A DNA stretch of 43,049 bases from a virus, in the IMG/VR virus record IMGVR_UViG_3300025132_000087, positions 1 to 43,049 of that record; one strand, 5' to 3'. Position 1 is the stretch's first letter; every line of letters starts with the position of its first letter. The position numbers were made by a program, and so were the translations under genes. Positions 10,032-19,677 of this stretch are shown piece after piece. The notes beneath the pieces are model-generated. The model saw nothing but the letters and a program-made list of their open reading frames with translations, searched no databases and was not told the origin of the DNA.

Positions 10032-11089
10032 TGATATATGATTTAACAGAGGAGCAGAAAGAGGAGATTCTTAAGTTGTTTAAACAGAACCCCGATTTAA
10101 TGTTTATTACCCGCAAAGTATTTAATGACGATGAGATTGATGGGAGGTCGAAACAGGGTCGTGCGGTGAGGAAGTTCTTAGCTGAACAAGATAAAAAAGC
10201 AAATACATCACTTGCCCCGAAAGTAGAGCAGGTTCACCTAAATAGGGAACAAAAAGAGTTCTTGATGACTGACAATATTGAGGTTGGGATGAATGCATTA
10301 GAGATCGCCCGACTTACTTTCAAAGACCGTGATGTTCAGCCCTTGAGTATGAAGCATAGGGTTATTGTCGATTTCCTAAAAACTTATAGGCCAGAGATTG
10401 TAGACGATAACGAAATTGTTACAAAAGAGAAGTGGACTCCTCCCAAGTCCATAAACAGAGCGATTGTTAAGATAAACAACTTCTGTGGGGCCGCACTAGA
10501 AGAGCTAACCCTCCAAACAAAACAAAAGAAGCTAGTCGAGCAATTAATTATTTATTTTAAAAGCCCTCGCTTCAATCATTTTATTAATCAGTATGCGACT
10601 CTAGCTGACAGAAACTTATTCGAAAGTGAGTTCGTCCGTGCTGTTTGGGACAAGCCTGACCTCACTAACGACGAATTGAATCTGTATGTGACCGTATGTG
10701 CTAACTATGTGCGCCAGAAACACATCCAGATGCGTATTGACAAGCTTAATGCACTACTAGACGACCAAGACAACGAAAGGGACATCACAATGCGTCTGAC
10801 GGAGATTATCAAGGCCACCAGTGAAGAGCTTAACCAGTGCGAGAAGCGTATCGAATCTCTAACGAAAGACTTGAATGGATCTAGAACTGCAAGACTGAAA
10901 GCTAAAGGCGAAGAAAATGGATCTATCTTTGCTTTGGTCGAAGCATTCCAAGAGCGTGAAGAAAGAGACCGTATGATCATGATGGCAGAACTTCAAAACA
11001 AATTAATTGAAGAAGAGGCTGATAAACTAGAGAATATGGATGACTATAAAGCACGAGTGCTTGGCATATCTAAAAAAGAGTTGTTATGA
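10031..11089 (+). CDS. Hypothetical protein with coiled coil, possible small terminase
   Basis: 352 residues. The N-terminus (LTEEQKEEILKLFKQNPDLM, then GRSKQGRAVRKFL) looks like a helix-turn-helix. The C-terminal third (about 225-340) is a long charged coiled coil (DKLNALLDDQDNERDITMRL, then EELNQCEKRIESL). DNA-binding head plus coiled coil just upstream of the large terminase is the usual layout of a small terminase subunit, but the length is greater than usual and I see no direct family match. A GAGGAGG ribosome-binding site lies seven bases before the ATG. It overlaps the next gene by ATGA. Confidence 0.6.
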   Translation: MIYDLTEEQKEEILKLFKQNPDLMFITRKVFNDDEIDGRSKQGRAVRKFLAEQDKKANTSLAPKVEQVHLNREQKEFLMTDNIEVGMNALEIARLTFKDRDVQPLSMKHRVIVDFLKTYRPEIVDDNEIVTKEKWTPPKSINRAIVKINNFCGAALEELTLQTKQKKLVEQLIIYFKSPRFNHFINQYATLADRNLFESEFVRAVWDKPDLTNDELNLYVTVCANYVRQKHIQMRIDKLNALLDDQDNERDITMRLTEIIKATSEELNQCEKRIESLTKDLNGSRTARLKAKGEENGSIFALVEAFQEREERDRMIMMAELQNKLIEEEADKLENMDDYKARVLGISKKELL

Positions 11090-12039
11090 GTGAGTTTGTT
11101 TGCAGAGTATGTGGTAAGTCCTTCGATAATCGTAGGAGCTTCCACGCCCACCTTAAAGCTCATAGCACCTCCATTGGGGAATATTATGTGGAATACTATG
11201 GCAAACGGGATCTTTACACAAACGAATTACTACAATTCAAAAACTACGACCAATACTTTTCAGAAGACTTTAATAATGTAGATAATTATTTATCTTGGTT
11301 AAAGACGACTTCTCCTATCAAAGCAAAAAATCACTTAATCAATTACACCCGCGAAAGATTTAAAAATAAGGATGTAAAGTTTACTCCACCAGACTTATAC
11401 TACATGTTGGCTCAAATGCCTAATATCGATTACTACCGCAAAATGTGGAGGTCTTACTCTGATTTCTCTGAGGACTTGGGAATAAAATCTTGGTTTACTA
11501 AGAATTTACCCAAAAACTTCTGGGAACAAGAAAGTAAAGACATGCAGATATTCGTGGATACTAGAGAACAAAAGCCTCTTAACTTCGATAATAGTGTAAA
11601 GAATAAATTGGACTTCGGTGATTATACTGCTGCTGGAGAATACTACTCAAAAACCTTTGTAGATAGAAAAGCTCAAGATGATTTTAGACAAACATTTGGA
11701 AAAGACATTAAAAGATTCAGGCGCGAAATGGATCGTTGTGTCCAGTTTAATTCTTACATGTTCATTGTTATCGAGTCATCTATTGAAAAGATTGAGGAGG
11801 AAAACAAAGTATCAAAGTTCAAATCGAATTTAGGTTACTTGTGGCACAATGTTCGTAGTCTAATGATAGACTACCCAGAAAACATACAGTTTGTTTTTGC
11901 TTACTCAAGAGCGGGGGCGAAGAAGATTATCCCCAAGATACTACATCACGGGCAACGTCTATGGCACGTTGACGTTCAATATCATTTAGAGAAAAAAGTT
12001 CATGGCATGGCAGAAAGGAAAACAGCGGTATCGAAATGA
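11086..12039 (+). CDS. C2H2 zinc finger fused to ERCC4/XPF-like nuclease
   Basis: 317 residues. A classical C2H2 finger lies at 6-26 (C6-x2-C9-x12-H22-x3-H26). Residues about 154-245 form an ERCC4 nuclease domain: VDTREQKPL (157-165), FGDY (177-180) and VDRKAQDD (192-199), which fits the GD-Xn-(E/D)RK-X3-D catalytic pattern. ERCC4 nucleases cut branched DNA. Placement between the candidate small terminase and large terminase suggests resolution of replicative DNA branches before or during packaging. It overlaps the terminase gene by 38 bases in another frame. Confidence 0.82.
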   Translation: MSEFVCRVCGKSFDNRRSFHAHLKAHSTSIGEYYVEYYGKRDLYTNELLQFKNYDQYFSEDFNNVDNYLSWLKTTSPIKAKNHLINYTRERFKNKDVKFTPPDLYYMLAQMPNIDYYRKMWRSYSDFSEDLGIKSWFTKNLPKNFWEQESKDMQIFVDTREQKPLNFDNSVKNKLDFGDYTAAGEYYSKTFVDRKAQDDFRQTFGKDIKRFRREMDRCVQFNSYMFIVIESSIEKIEEENKVSKFKSNLGYLWHNVRSLMIDYPENIQFVFAYSRAGAKKIIPKILHHGQRLWHVDVQYHLEKKVHGMAERKTAVSK

Positions 12040-13894
12040 TTATTCCGCTAACGAACTTAATACATATTTAAAAACACTTGATGGCGACTTGCCTGACGAG
12101 GAAGCTAAGTATTTATTATATAAGTTTTTAAGAGCTAATATAGCATTTACCTCCGAATTATTTTTGGGGGTAAAGTTATTCCCATTTCAGGCTATGGCTA
12201 TCAAGGGGATGATGGTATCGGACTATTCGATGTTCGTATTCTCCCGTGGTATGTCTAAGACTTTCTCTACAGCTATTTATGTGTTACTTGAATGTCTGCT
12301 AAACCCTAGTGCAAATATAGGTGTTATTGCAGGTAGCTTTAGGCAGTCAAAACAAATCTTCCAGAAGATGGAAGACATCCTTGGTAAGCCAGAGGCAAAG
12401 CTCGCAAAAGAATGTGGAGTTAAAATAACAAAAGGAACTGACCAGTGGACTTTGAAGATTGGTAATAGTCGCGCTATAGCTTTGCCATTAGCTAACGGAG
12501 AACGACTTCGTGGATTTCGATTTAATAGGATAGTGTTAGATGAGTTCTTAACAATACCAGAAAAGATATTCAATGAAGTTATCATACCATTCCTTGGAGT
12601 TGTAGAGAATCCTATTGAAAGGGAGGAACTACATAAACTAGAATCCCGCCTTATCGACAAGGGCGAGCTGAAAGAGGAAGATAGGTATGTATGGCCAAAT
12701 AATAAGTTGATAATACTTTCATCTCCGTCATTCAAATTCGAATACATGTATAAACTCTACAAGAAGTATGAGGGTCTTATATTCGGAGAGTTCGACAGAG
12801 ATAATGATGATGAAGAACAAGCGGCTGATGATGCATATAGATTAATTATGCAATTAAGTTATGACTGTGCTCCGACAAGACTTTACGATCAGAACCTGCT
12901 TAAACAGGCGAAGGCTACCATGTCCGAGATGCAGTTTAAACGAGAGTTCGGCGCACAGTTTGTAGATGAGAGTGATGGTTATTTCAGATTATCTAAAATG
13001 GCAGCTTGCACCATCGCTGATGGAGAGTTTCCTGCTGTTGAAGTAATTGGAAACCCAAGTGACGAGTATATTCTTGCTTTTGACCCCAACTGGGCTGGTA
13101 ACACAAGTGCTGACCACTTCGCAATGCACGTATTTAAGGTTCTGAGGGACGAACAGAAGGTTTGCCTTGTTCATAGCTACGCAGTGGCTGGAGTGTCCTT
13201 AAAAGAGCATATGAGGTATTTTCTGTATCTTATTCAATACTTTAATATCGTGGGTATATGCGGTGACTACAATGGAGGAGTTCAGTTCATCAACTCTTGT
13301 AATGAGAGCGAGTTGTTTAAAAAGGCTAGTGTAAATATTGGAGTGATTGAGGTCGATTTAGAAAAACCTGATCAATGGCACAGTGATATCTCACAATTTA
13401 AGAGTCAATATAACCAAAAGGAAAGAAAATATTGTGTCTTAAGGAAACCTACAGTCAACTGGATTAGAAGTGGTAATGAAATGTTGCAAGCAGCAATAGA
13501 CCATAAAAGAATACTGTTTGGCTCCAGAGCGGTGGACGATCACTTCGACCGACAAAGAAAAGGTAATTTGCCAATTGATGAGATAAAGTGGGATAATAAA
13601 ATTACAGCTACTTCTAAAGGAGCGAAAATGATTGATCTTATTGACCAACAGAAAACTAACATTGAACTTACAAAGTCAGAATGCGCTAACATTGAGGTTA
13701 CTACAAACCCCCAAGGTTCACAGTCATTTAACCTACCCCAAAACATCCGAAGACAGAAGGGGCCGAATAGAGCACGAAAAGACTCTTATTCTGCTTTGAT
13801 TCTAGGGAATTGGTTCGCCAAAGTATATTTTGATTCTCTTAATGTAACTCCTGAGAAAAAACCTGAGTCTACATTTATACCGTTTACTATTTGA
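12002..13894 (+). CDS. terL: Terminase large subunit
   Basis: A 630-residue packaging motor with ATPase and nuclease. Walker A variant SRGMSKT (81-87), Walker B RIVLDEF (176-182) and coupling motif ILSSPS (238-243) form the ATPase. The nuclease domain starts about 355 with AFDPNWAG (D361) and has GDYNGG (D422). It translocates DNA into the prohead at the portal and cuts concatemers. The start overlaps the nuclease gene by 38 bases; this ATG gives a normal terminase N-terminus. Confidence 0.92.
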   Translation: MAWQKGKQRYRNDYSANELNTYLKTLDGDLPDEEAKYLLYKFLRANIAFTSELFLGVKLFPFQAMAIKGMMVSDYSMFVFSRGMSKTFSTAIYVLLECLLNPSANIGVIAGSFRQSKQIFQKMEDILGKPEAKLAKECGVKITKGTDQWTLKIGNSRAIALPLANGERLRGFRFNRIVLDEFLTIPEKIFNEVIIPFLGVVENPIEREELHKLESRLIDKGELKEEDRYVWPNNKLIILSSPSFKFEYMYKLYKKYEGLIFGEFDRDNDDEEQAADDAYRLIMQLSYDCAPTRLYDQNLLKQAKATMSEMQFKREFGAQFVDESDGYFRLSKMAACTIADGEFPAVEVIGNPSDEYILAFDPNWAGNTSADHFAMHVFKVLRDEQKVCLVHSYAVAGVSLKEHMRYFLYLIQYFNIVGICGDYNGGVQFINSCNESELFKKASVNIGVIEVDLEKPDQWHSDISQFKSQYNQKERKYCVLRKPTVNWIRSGNEMLQAAIDHKRILFGSRAVDDHFDRQRKGNLPIDEIKWDNKITATSKGAKMIDLIDQQKTNIELTKSECANIEVTTNPQGSQSFNLPQNIRRQKGPNRARKDSYSALILGNWFAKVYFDSLNVTPEKKPESTFIPFTI

Positions 13895-13923
13895 AAAGTT
13901 GTAAAGTAACTTTTATAACTTTA

Positions 13924-13934
13924 GTGTAACAATT
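13924..13934 (+). promoter_or_regulatory. GTGTAWT motif before portal gene
   Basis: GTGTAACAATT in the 46-base gap between terminase and portal genes, ending seven bases before the ATG. Confidence 0.4.
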
Positions 13935-13940
13935 GTTAGC

Positions 13941-15902
13941 ATGGCAAAGCGTAAGTACACAAAACGGTCTGAATATTGGAATAAGTTCAAAAGCGACACT
14001 CCCAATCATAATTTAGAGGATATAGCTAATCAATCTTTAGCAGAGGAATTTTCTCCAGAACTTGTCGGGGAATCTTTATATGAAACTACTGCGTCTCGTC
14101 TTTCTGACCCAACAAATCGTTCAAGTTCAAGAACTAATAGCGTTACTCAAAGCTATACTAAAAATAGATTTAAAAATATTGATGACGGTCTTCTTCCATT
14201 TGATTACTCTCGTGACTCCGTAAATGTCCGTGACGCTATCCAGTTATGCCAAAAGGCTTACTTCAACGTCCCTGCGTTCAGGAGTACTATTGATATGCTC
14301 TCTGACTTTGCTGACTCTGATTTATTTTTAGAGGGGGGATCTGCTAAAGCTAGAAACTTTGTAAAAGCTTGGTTTAAAAGAATTAAAATTCATGATATCA
14401 AGTCACAATACTTCCGCGAATACTATCGTTCAGGCAATGTTTTCATGTATCGTGTTGATGGTAAAATCAAGACCGCTGATACAGGTAAGGTTTTAGAAAC
14501 CTATGGGGCTACTAAGAGCGTCCCTATTCCAATCAAGTATTTGATTATAAACCCAACTGATATTGCTACAAAGGGTTCTATTTCTTTTAATGACTTTCAG
14601 TATTTCAAAGTCCTCACTCCATATGAAATCTCTAGACTCAAAGAGCCTAAAACAGAGCATGAGATTGAGATGTATAATTCTTTACCAGAAGATGTTCAGG
14701 TAAGAATCCAAAACAATACCGCTACTACCACTGAGCGTTTGTATATTAAATTAGCTTCAGAGCTACTACATGTTGTATTTGCTAAAAAGCAAGACTATGA
14801 GCCACTTTCTGTTCCATACGCTTTCTCTGTCCTCGATGACATTAATAAGAAACTAGAGCTTAAGAAAATTGACCAAGCGATTTCTCGTTCTATTGAGAAT
14901 GTTGTTTTGTTGGTTACTATGGGTGCAGAGCCAGATAAGGGTGGAGTTAATCACAAAGCATTAGCTGCAATGCAAAACATTTTCAAGAATCAAAGTGTTG
15001 GGCGTGTTCTTGTATCTGATTATACCACAAAAGCTGACTTTGTTATCCCTGATCTTCGCAAAGTCATTGGCCCTGAAAAATATGAGATTTTAAACCGCGA
15101 CATCCAAGAGGGGCTTCAGAATGTTCTCCTTGGAGATAACAAATATGCTGATGGACAACTAAAGATGAAGATCTTCATTCAGCGTTTAGAAGAATCTCGC
15201 CAGCAATTTATTCGTGATTTCTTACAACCAGAGATACGCCGTATTTGTAAAGATGCTGGTATGCGTTCTTGGCCAGAAGTTAAGTTTATTAAGACTGATA
15301 CTCTTAATAATTCGGACATGACTAAGCTTGCTACTCGTATGATGGAGCTTGGAGTTCTTACTCCCCAGCAAGGCATGGAGGTTATTAACACTGGAATGTT
15401 TCCAAAGTCTGAAGATATGGAAGATGCACAAGGTGTATTCAAAGAGCAGAGGGAAGAAGGTCATTATATGCCACTTGTAAACACCATTAACCTTTACCAA
15501 AACGAAGAAGATTCTGCTCCAGATGCTAACCCAGAAGCTGCTCCTATAGCTCCTTCTGGTGGTCGCCCGATGGGAGTTTCCAATTCAAGCTTTTCAAAGA
15601 AACATATTGTTGAAGCTACCCAAATGGTTAGTGAATTTGAACTGAGAGCTTATCGTGACTTTGCTCTTAAGTTTGGCTTGGACGAACTTGATGACGATAA
15701 AAAAGATTTGGTTTCTCGCGCTTGTGAGTCAATTATTGTTTCTAAACCAGTAGGCGAATGGGATGAGACTTTATCAAGTGTTGTAGAAAATTTAGATAAT
15801 CTTTCTGAACTAAATGTTGATCCAGATGTGTTAGATGTAGGCTCCAAGCATCAACTTGATGACATGTCTGCTGCAATTTTACATCACTCAACTAAAATTT
15901 AG
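13941..15902 (+). CDS. Portal protein
   Basis: A 653-residue protein with the portal pattern. An N-terminal disordered part is followed from about residue 95 by AIQLCQKAYFNVPAFRSTID and EYYRSGNVFMYRVDGK (clip and wing regions). A helical stem region (KKIDQAISRSIENVVLL, then VIGPEKYEILNRDIQEGL) and a C-terminal region with TPQQGMEVINTGMFPK come next. It forms the dodecameric ring at the capsid vertex where terminase docks and the tail attaches. Gene order (terminase, portal, protease, capsid) supports the call. Confidence 0.88.
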   Translation: MAKRKYTKRSEYWNKFKSDTPNHNLEDIANQSLAEEFSPELVGESLYETTASRLSDPTNRSSSRTNSVTQSYTKNRFKNIDDGLLPFDYSRDSVNVRDAIQLCQKAYFNVPAFRSTIDMLSDFADSDLFLEGGSAKARNFVKAWFKRIKIHDIKSQYFREYYRSGNVFMYRVDGKIKTADTGKVLETYGATKSVPIPIKYLIINPTDIATKGSISFNDFQYFKVLTPYEISRLKEPKTEHEIEMYNSLPEDVQVRIQNNTATTTERLYIKLASELLHVVFAKKQDYEPLSVPYAFSVLDDINKKLELKKIDQAISRSIENVVLLVTMGAEPDKGGVNHKALAAMQNIFKNQSVGRVLVSDYTTKADFVIPDLRKVIGPEKYEILNRDIQEGLQNVLLGDNKYADGQLKMKIFIQRLEESRQQFIRDFLQPEIRRICKDAGMRSWPEVKFIKTDTLNNSDMTKLATRMMELGVLTPQQGMEVINTGMFPKSEDMEDAQGVFKEQREEGHYMPLVNTINLYQNEEDSAPDANPEAAPIAPSGGRPMGVSNSSFSKKHIVEATQMVSEFELRAYRDFALKFGLDELDDDKKDLVSRACESIIVSKPVGEWDETLSSVVENLDNLSELNVDPDVLDVGSKHQLDDMSAAILHHSTKI

Positions 15903-15913
15903 GTGTATAACAT
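15903..15913 (+). promoter_or_regulatory. GTGTAWT motif before protease gene
   Basis: GTGTATAACAT, immediately after the portal stop and ending three bases before the ATG at 15917. Confidence 0.4.
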
Positions 15914-15916
15914 TTT

Positions 15917-17440
15917 ATGGATTTAAAAGATTTTGAGGTAAGTAGCTTTGATTGTAGCATTAAGGCTCTCAAAGAAGCTGACTACGAGAAGTTTGGAGTA
16001 TCTGAAGGATCTATTGCAGAAGCTGCTAAATCTTTATTGCCAGACGACTTTGACCCATCTGCAAATGTAGATGTATTGCCTGTTGTATTTAATTTAGCCT
16101 TGGTCAACGAATTTAATAAAAACGGTGATGGCATCGATTCTGAAACAGCAGTAGCAGCCGTAAAAAGATTTATAAATAAGCCAATTAACATTGAACACAA
16201 GAAGCATAAGATCGTAGGCCACATGATCAATGCTTCTTTCTCTATGGAGGAATATGATTTTAAAGATAATGCTATTGAATCATATGCTGACAAAGAAGAA
16301 CCATTTTATATTAACGCTGCTGGTTTAATTTATAAGAATATTTTTCCAGAGTTAGCGGAAGCTATCGAAACAGCCGCTAAAGAAGAGAATGAAGAATATC
16401 AGAGTATTGCTACTAGCTGGGAGCTTGCATTTAAGAACTATAAGGTCGTCTATGGATCTAATAGATTGGACGAATGTGAAGTTGCCGAAGGTTCAAAGAA
16501 GGAGGAACTTAAGCAATATGTAAAGGGTTTTGGTGGCAAAGGTGTAGATAAAAATGGCACACCAGTTCATCGATTAATACATGGTGAAACTTATCCTTTA
16601 GGAGCTGCACTAACGTATAAACCTGCTGCTAGAGTTAAAGGAGTTTATACATCAGACCCACAGAAAAACAAAAAGCCTGTTGATAATTCTTTAGCAAAAG
16701 AAGATAATAATATTATTAAAAATTCCCTAAACGGAAAAAACACTGTAACAAACAACAAATTCGATATTTTTGATATGGATAAGGAACAATTCGAAACATT
16801 AATGACACAAGTTGCCGAAAGCGTAGCTTCTGTAGTCAAGAAGGACGATCAAGCCAGCTCTGTTGGTGAGATTATGCGTGATGCCCTTACTGAGCATTCC
16901 GAAAACTGGAAATCTAAAGTTCAACTTGAAGCCGAAGCTCGTGAGAAGGCAGAAGCAGATCTGAATGAAATGAAAGCTTCTTTTGATGCTGTTCAGACAG
17001 AACTCTCCGCTCTCAAATCTGAGATCGAAGCTCAAGCTGCCGTTGAGTTATTTAACTCTCGTATGAACTTTATCGACTCCACATACGAACTTACTGAAGC
17101 AGAGCTTAAGTTGGTCGTAGATGAGTTGAAGGTTGTTGAAGCTTCTGATGAGGCTTTCGATACCTTCAAAGAAAAACTTTCTATTCTTTTTGCAAGCAAG
17201 ACCAAAGAGGCCATTGCAGCTCAAGAAGAGGCAGTCAAAACCAAAATCGAAGAGGCTATTGCTTCTAAGATGGCAGAAGAGGCTCCTGAGCAGCAAGAAG
17301 AAGTTGAAGCTAGCGAAGATGAGTTGGAAGTTGAAGAAGTCGAGGCTGCTTCTATTCCTAACAACAACGCAGAAGCTTCAGAACAAATTTCTTTGGTTGC
17401 AAAACTGAAAGAGAACTTCTCTGTAGAAGTTACAAAATAA
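15917..17440 (+). CDS. Prohead protease fused to scaffolding protein
   Basis: 507 residues. The first ~235 look like a prohead serine protease: PINIEHKKHKIVGHM (about 89-103, candidate catalytic H94) and QSIATSWELAF (162-172, candidate S167). Residues ~290-480 are a charged, alanine/glutamate-rich coiled coil ending in an acidic EE/VEE tract, as in scaffolding cores. Fusion of protease and scaffold in one chain is known in other phages; the protease would mature the capsid and remove the scaffold. The linker (about 236-285) is asparagine/lysine-rich. Confidence 0.78.
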   Translation: MDLKDFEVSSFDCSIKALKEADYEKFGVSEGSIAEAAKSLLPDDFDPSANVDVLPVVFNLALVNEFNKNGDGIDSETAVAAVKRFINKPINIEHKKHKIVGHMINASFSMEEYDFKDNAIESYADKEEPFYINAAGLIYKNIFPELAEAIETAAKEENEEYQSIATSWELAFKNYKVVYGSNRLDECEVAEGSKKEELKQYVKGFGGKGVDKNGTPVHRLIHGETYPLGAALTYKPAARVKGVYTSDPQKNKKPVDNSLAKEDNNIIKNSLNGKNTVTNNKFDIFDMDKEQFETLMTQVAESVASVVKKDDQASSVGEIMRDALTEHSENWKSKVQLEAEAREKAEADLNEMKASFDAVQTELSALKSEIEAQAAVELFNSRMNFIDSTYELTEAELKLVVDELKVVEASDEAFDTFKEKLSILFASKTKEAIAAQEEAVKTKIEEAIASKMAEEAPEQQEEVEASEDELEVEEVEAASIPNNNAEASEQISLVAKLKENFSVEVTK

Positions 17441-17479
17441 ACAAATTCTAACTAAAAAATCTAACTAAAATATACTGTT

Positions 17480-18058
17480 ATGGCTAGTGAAATTACTAAT
17501 CTGCTGCCGTTTCGCCAATATGACGATAACGATGTTATCAACATGTTTGCTTACGAAGGCACTAATGTCGGGGCTGGAACCATTGTAAAGGTTTCTGCCG
17601 CCAATCTCAACGACGATCTGACTGATCTCGTAGACGGTGGAGATGCTTTCCTTACTACTCAAGGAAACGCTTATTCTCCTCTTGCTGTTAACCCTCTCAA
17701 AGTTGCAGCAGCTGGATCGGGCGATTCTGCCCTCGGAATCACCTTGCGTGATGTTCGCGATACTGATGAGAATGGAGAAAAACTCCGTTTCCACCCAGAA
17801 AAAAAGGAAGAGCTTCAAGCTGTTCTTTCTGGAGAGTCTGTGCCTGTTGCGACCAAAGGAGTGTTCACCTTCACTGAAGCTGCATTTGTTTCTTCGGGTC
17901 TTTTAGCCCCCGGTGTTGACGTTTTCGGCAAAGCTGGTGGAAAGCTTGGAGCTACAGGTGGAAGCGCTATTAAAGTGGGAACCGTTCTCGCTACTGGATC
18001 TCGTGCTGCTGGGGATACTCACGCAGGAGGATACGCAATCGTCAAAATTGACATTTAA
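17480..18058 (+). CDS. Putative capsid decoration or stabilising protein
   Basis: A 192-residue glycine/alanine/valine-rich strand-rich protein lying between protease/scaffold and major capsid genes, the usual place of head-decoration proteins. Segments such as SALGITLRDVRDTDENGEKL and LPFRQYDDNDVINMFAYEG suggest a beta fold that could sit on the capsid surface. Codon use resembles that of the highly expressed capsid gene. There is no firm family match; function is inferred from position and composition. Confidence 0.6.
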   Translation: MASEITNLLPFRQYDDNDVINMFAYEGTNVGAGTIVKVSAANLNDDLTDLVDGGDAFLTTQGNAYSPLAVNPLKVAAAGSGDSALGITLRDVRDTDENGEKLRFHPEKKEELQAVLSGESVPVATKGVFTFTEAAFVSSGLLAPGVDVFGKAGGKLGATGGSAIKVGTVLATGSRAAGDTHAGGYAIVKIDI

Positions 18059-18078
18059 TTCTAACTCATATTATTTCA

Positions 18079-19173
18079 ATGAAAATTACTATTAAAAGAA
18101 CTGAAGATCAGTTGGCCCTTGTTCGCGCAATGGGTTCGAATAATCGTGAGGAGGCTTACGAGGCTCAGGCCGCTGTTGCAGAACTTCTCGGGCCTGTGGT
18201 CACTGAAGTTATCAACAACGCTGTGACCGTTGGGAATCTTTTCACCACTCTGACCTATCAGGCTGATGACAATCCTTCCCTTCCTCTTGATCTCTTCCAC
18301 GATATTACTGATGAAGATTATGTGCAGGTTTACTCCCAGCAAGTTGCTGGTGGACTCCCTTACAACCAAGTCTTTCCAGCTCATAACGAGCTGAAGTTTA
18401 GCACTTACACCCTTGATAGCGCACTCGCTTTCGACCGTAAGTATGCTAAGAAGGCTCGCGTTGACGTTGTTTCCAAGACCTTCACTCGTATGGCTCAGGA
18501 AGTTATGCTGAAGCAGGAGCGCACTGCATTTAACGTGCTTGCTTCCGCTCTTGTTGCTGGAAATAGCTTGACTGCTTCTGCTGGTGATCACATCATCGCT
18601 GCTGCTGGTACAAACCTTGTCCTTGATGATTTGAACAACCTTATCACTAAGTCCAAGCGTATCAATAGCTCGTTTGTTGGTGGAACTCCTGTTGGTGGTT
18701 CTAAGGCTGGCGTTACCGATCTTCTCGTTTCTCCTGAAGTGGTTGAAGATATTCGCGCTATGGCTTACAACCCTGTCAACACTCGTCAAGCAACTTCTGG
18801 AACTACCAGTATGGCTGCTCCTGAAGAGCTTCGCTCTCAGCTTTACAGTGCTGCTGGACTCCCAAGCTTCTACGGTATCAATATCGTCGAAGTCCTTGAA
18901 ATGGGTAGTGGACAGCGTTTCAACAAGATCTTTGATGCTGTTAAAGGTGGCGTGAGCTTTACTGAAGGCTCTGAGCAGATCCTTATCGGTGTTGATCGTT
19001 CTCGTGACGCTCTCCTTCGTCCTGTTGTCCTTGATGAAGGATCGACTGGTGAGCTTAACGTTCTTGTTGACGATCAGTTCTCTGTCCGTCAGAACAAGAT
19101 TGGTTACTACGGTAAAGTCGAAGAGGGTCGCGTCTGCATCGACGACCGCGCTCTTTGCGGAATCATCCTCTAA
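18079..19173 (+). CDS. Major capsid protein
   Basis: 364 residues, expected HK97 fold. Typical features are an N-terminal helical arm, a beta-rich middle (FSTYTLDSALAFDRKYAKKA), the segment DLLVSPEVVEDIRAMAYNP (about 214-232) and a C-terminal strand region. It follows protease and decoration genes and is closed by a strong terminator. Codon choice is more biased than in neighbours (frequent GCT, CTC, GTT), as expected for the most abundant protein. That bias also creates a long antisense ORF. Confidence 0.88.
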   Translation: MKITIKRTEDQLALVRAMGSNNREEAYEAQAAVAELLGPVVTEVINNAVTVGNLFTTLTYQADDNPSLPLDLFHDITDEDYVQVYSQQVAGGLPYNQVFPAHNELKFSTYTLDSALAFDRKYAKKARVDVVSKTFTRMAQEVMLKQERTAFNVLASALVAGNSLTASAGDHIIAAAGTNLVLDDLNNLITKSKRINSSFVGGTPVGGSKAGVTDLLVSPEVVEDIRAMAYNPVNTRQATSGTTSMAAPEELRSQLYSAAGLPSFYGINIVEVLEMGSGQRFNKIFDAVKGGVSFTEGSEQILIGVDRSRDALLRPVVLDEGSTGELNVLVDDQFSVRQNKIGYYGKVEEGRVCIDDRALCGIIL

Positions 19174-19194
19174 TCGAGGTTTCCTAAATTTAAG

Positions 19195-19224
19195 GGTCGC
19201 CCTACGGGGCGGCTCTTTTTTTTT
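19195..19224 (+). terminator. Strong intrinsic terminator after the capsid gene
   Basis: Eight-bp stem GGTCGCCC/GGGCGGCT (two GU pairs plus one GT end pair), TACG loop and nine T. It isolates the abundant capsid transcript from the neck genes. Confidence 0.9.
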
Positions 19225-19234
19225 GATTTTTTTG

Positions 19235-19245
19235 GTGTAATCTAT
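19235..19245 (+). promoter_or_regulatory. GTGTAWT motif before the first neck-region gene
   Basis: GTGTAATCTAT directly follows the T-rich end of the capsid terminator and lies 11 bases before the ATG at 19257: a terminator-promoter junction. Confidence 0.5.
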
Positions 19246-19256
19246 TATGATAAGAT

Positions 19257-19640
19257 ATGGCAAATAAGAAAGAATTTTTAGAAGAGTTCAACGTTGTTGA
19301 TGGTAAAGAGCGTTCTGAGCGAGAAGACAAGATTCAAAAAACAAAAGAATTGGAAGATCTTTTGGGGATTAAGGATGTTAATCCATATGGCACAAATAAC
19401 AAGGATGTTTTCGCTAGTAATCTTGGTAGTATGTCTGTCGGAGAAATGACGACCCTTGCTCAAAGGGTTGGTCTACCAGCTTCCTCTATTGATACTCCAT
19501 CAGTATTAAAGAAGAATTTACTTAAGTCCTTTGATATTTATGTTCAGCAAAATAACGTAACAGTAGCGGGACAAGCACAACCCGTTGTTGACCCAAAGGC
19601 TGAAAATTACGATGAAGTAAAAAAGCTGTTTGAGCTATAG
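19257..19640 (+). CDS. Hypothetical head/neck protein
   Basis: A 127-residue charged protein, helical at the start (MANKKEFLEEFNVVDGKERS), with a C-terminal part resembling a short helical domain. It sits between the capsid and connector genes where head-completion or auxiliary proteins usually lie. No family match recognised. Confidence 0.6.
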   Translation: MANKKEFLEEFNVVDGKERSEREDKIQKTKELEDLLGIKDVNPYGTNNKDVFASNLGSMSVGEMTTLAQRVGLPASSIDTPSVLKKNLLKSFDIYVQQNNVTVAGQAQPVVDPKAENYDEVKKLFEL

Positions 19641-19677
19641 AATTCCCTAAAGGCTGGTTTTGCTGTAAGATTATTTA

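Noticed and set aside
12277-12747. 156-codon minus-strand ORF inside terminase
   Set aside because: It is antisense to the conserved ATPase domain and has no promoter or protein pattern.
18076-19263. 395-codon minus-strand ORF antisense to the capsid gene
   Set aside because: It is a mirror of the biased codon use of the capsid gene on the plus strand, crosses the terminator at 19195, and has no promoter or recognisable protein pattern.
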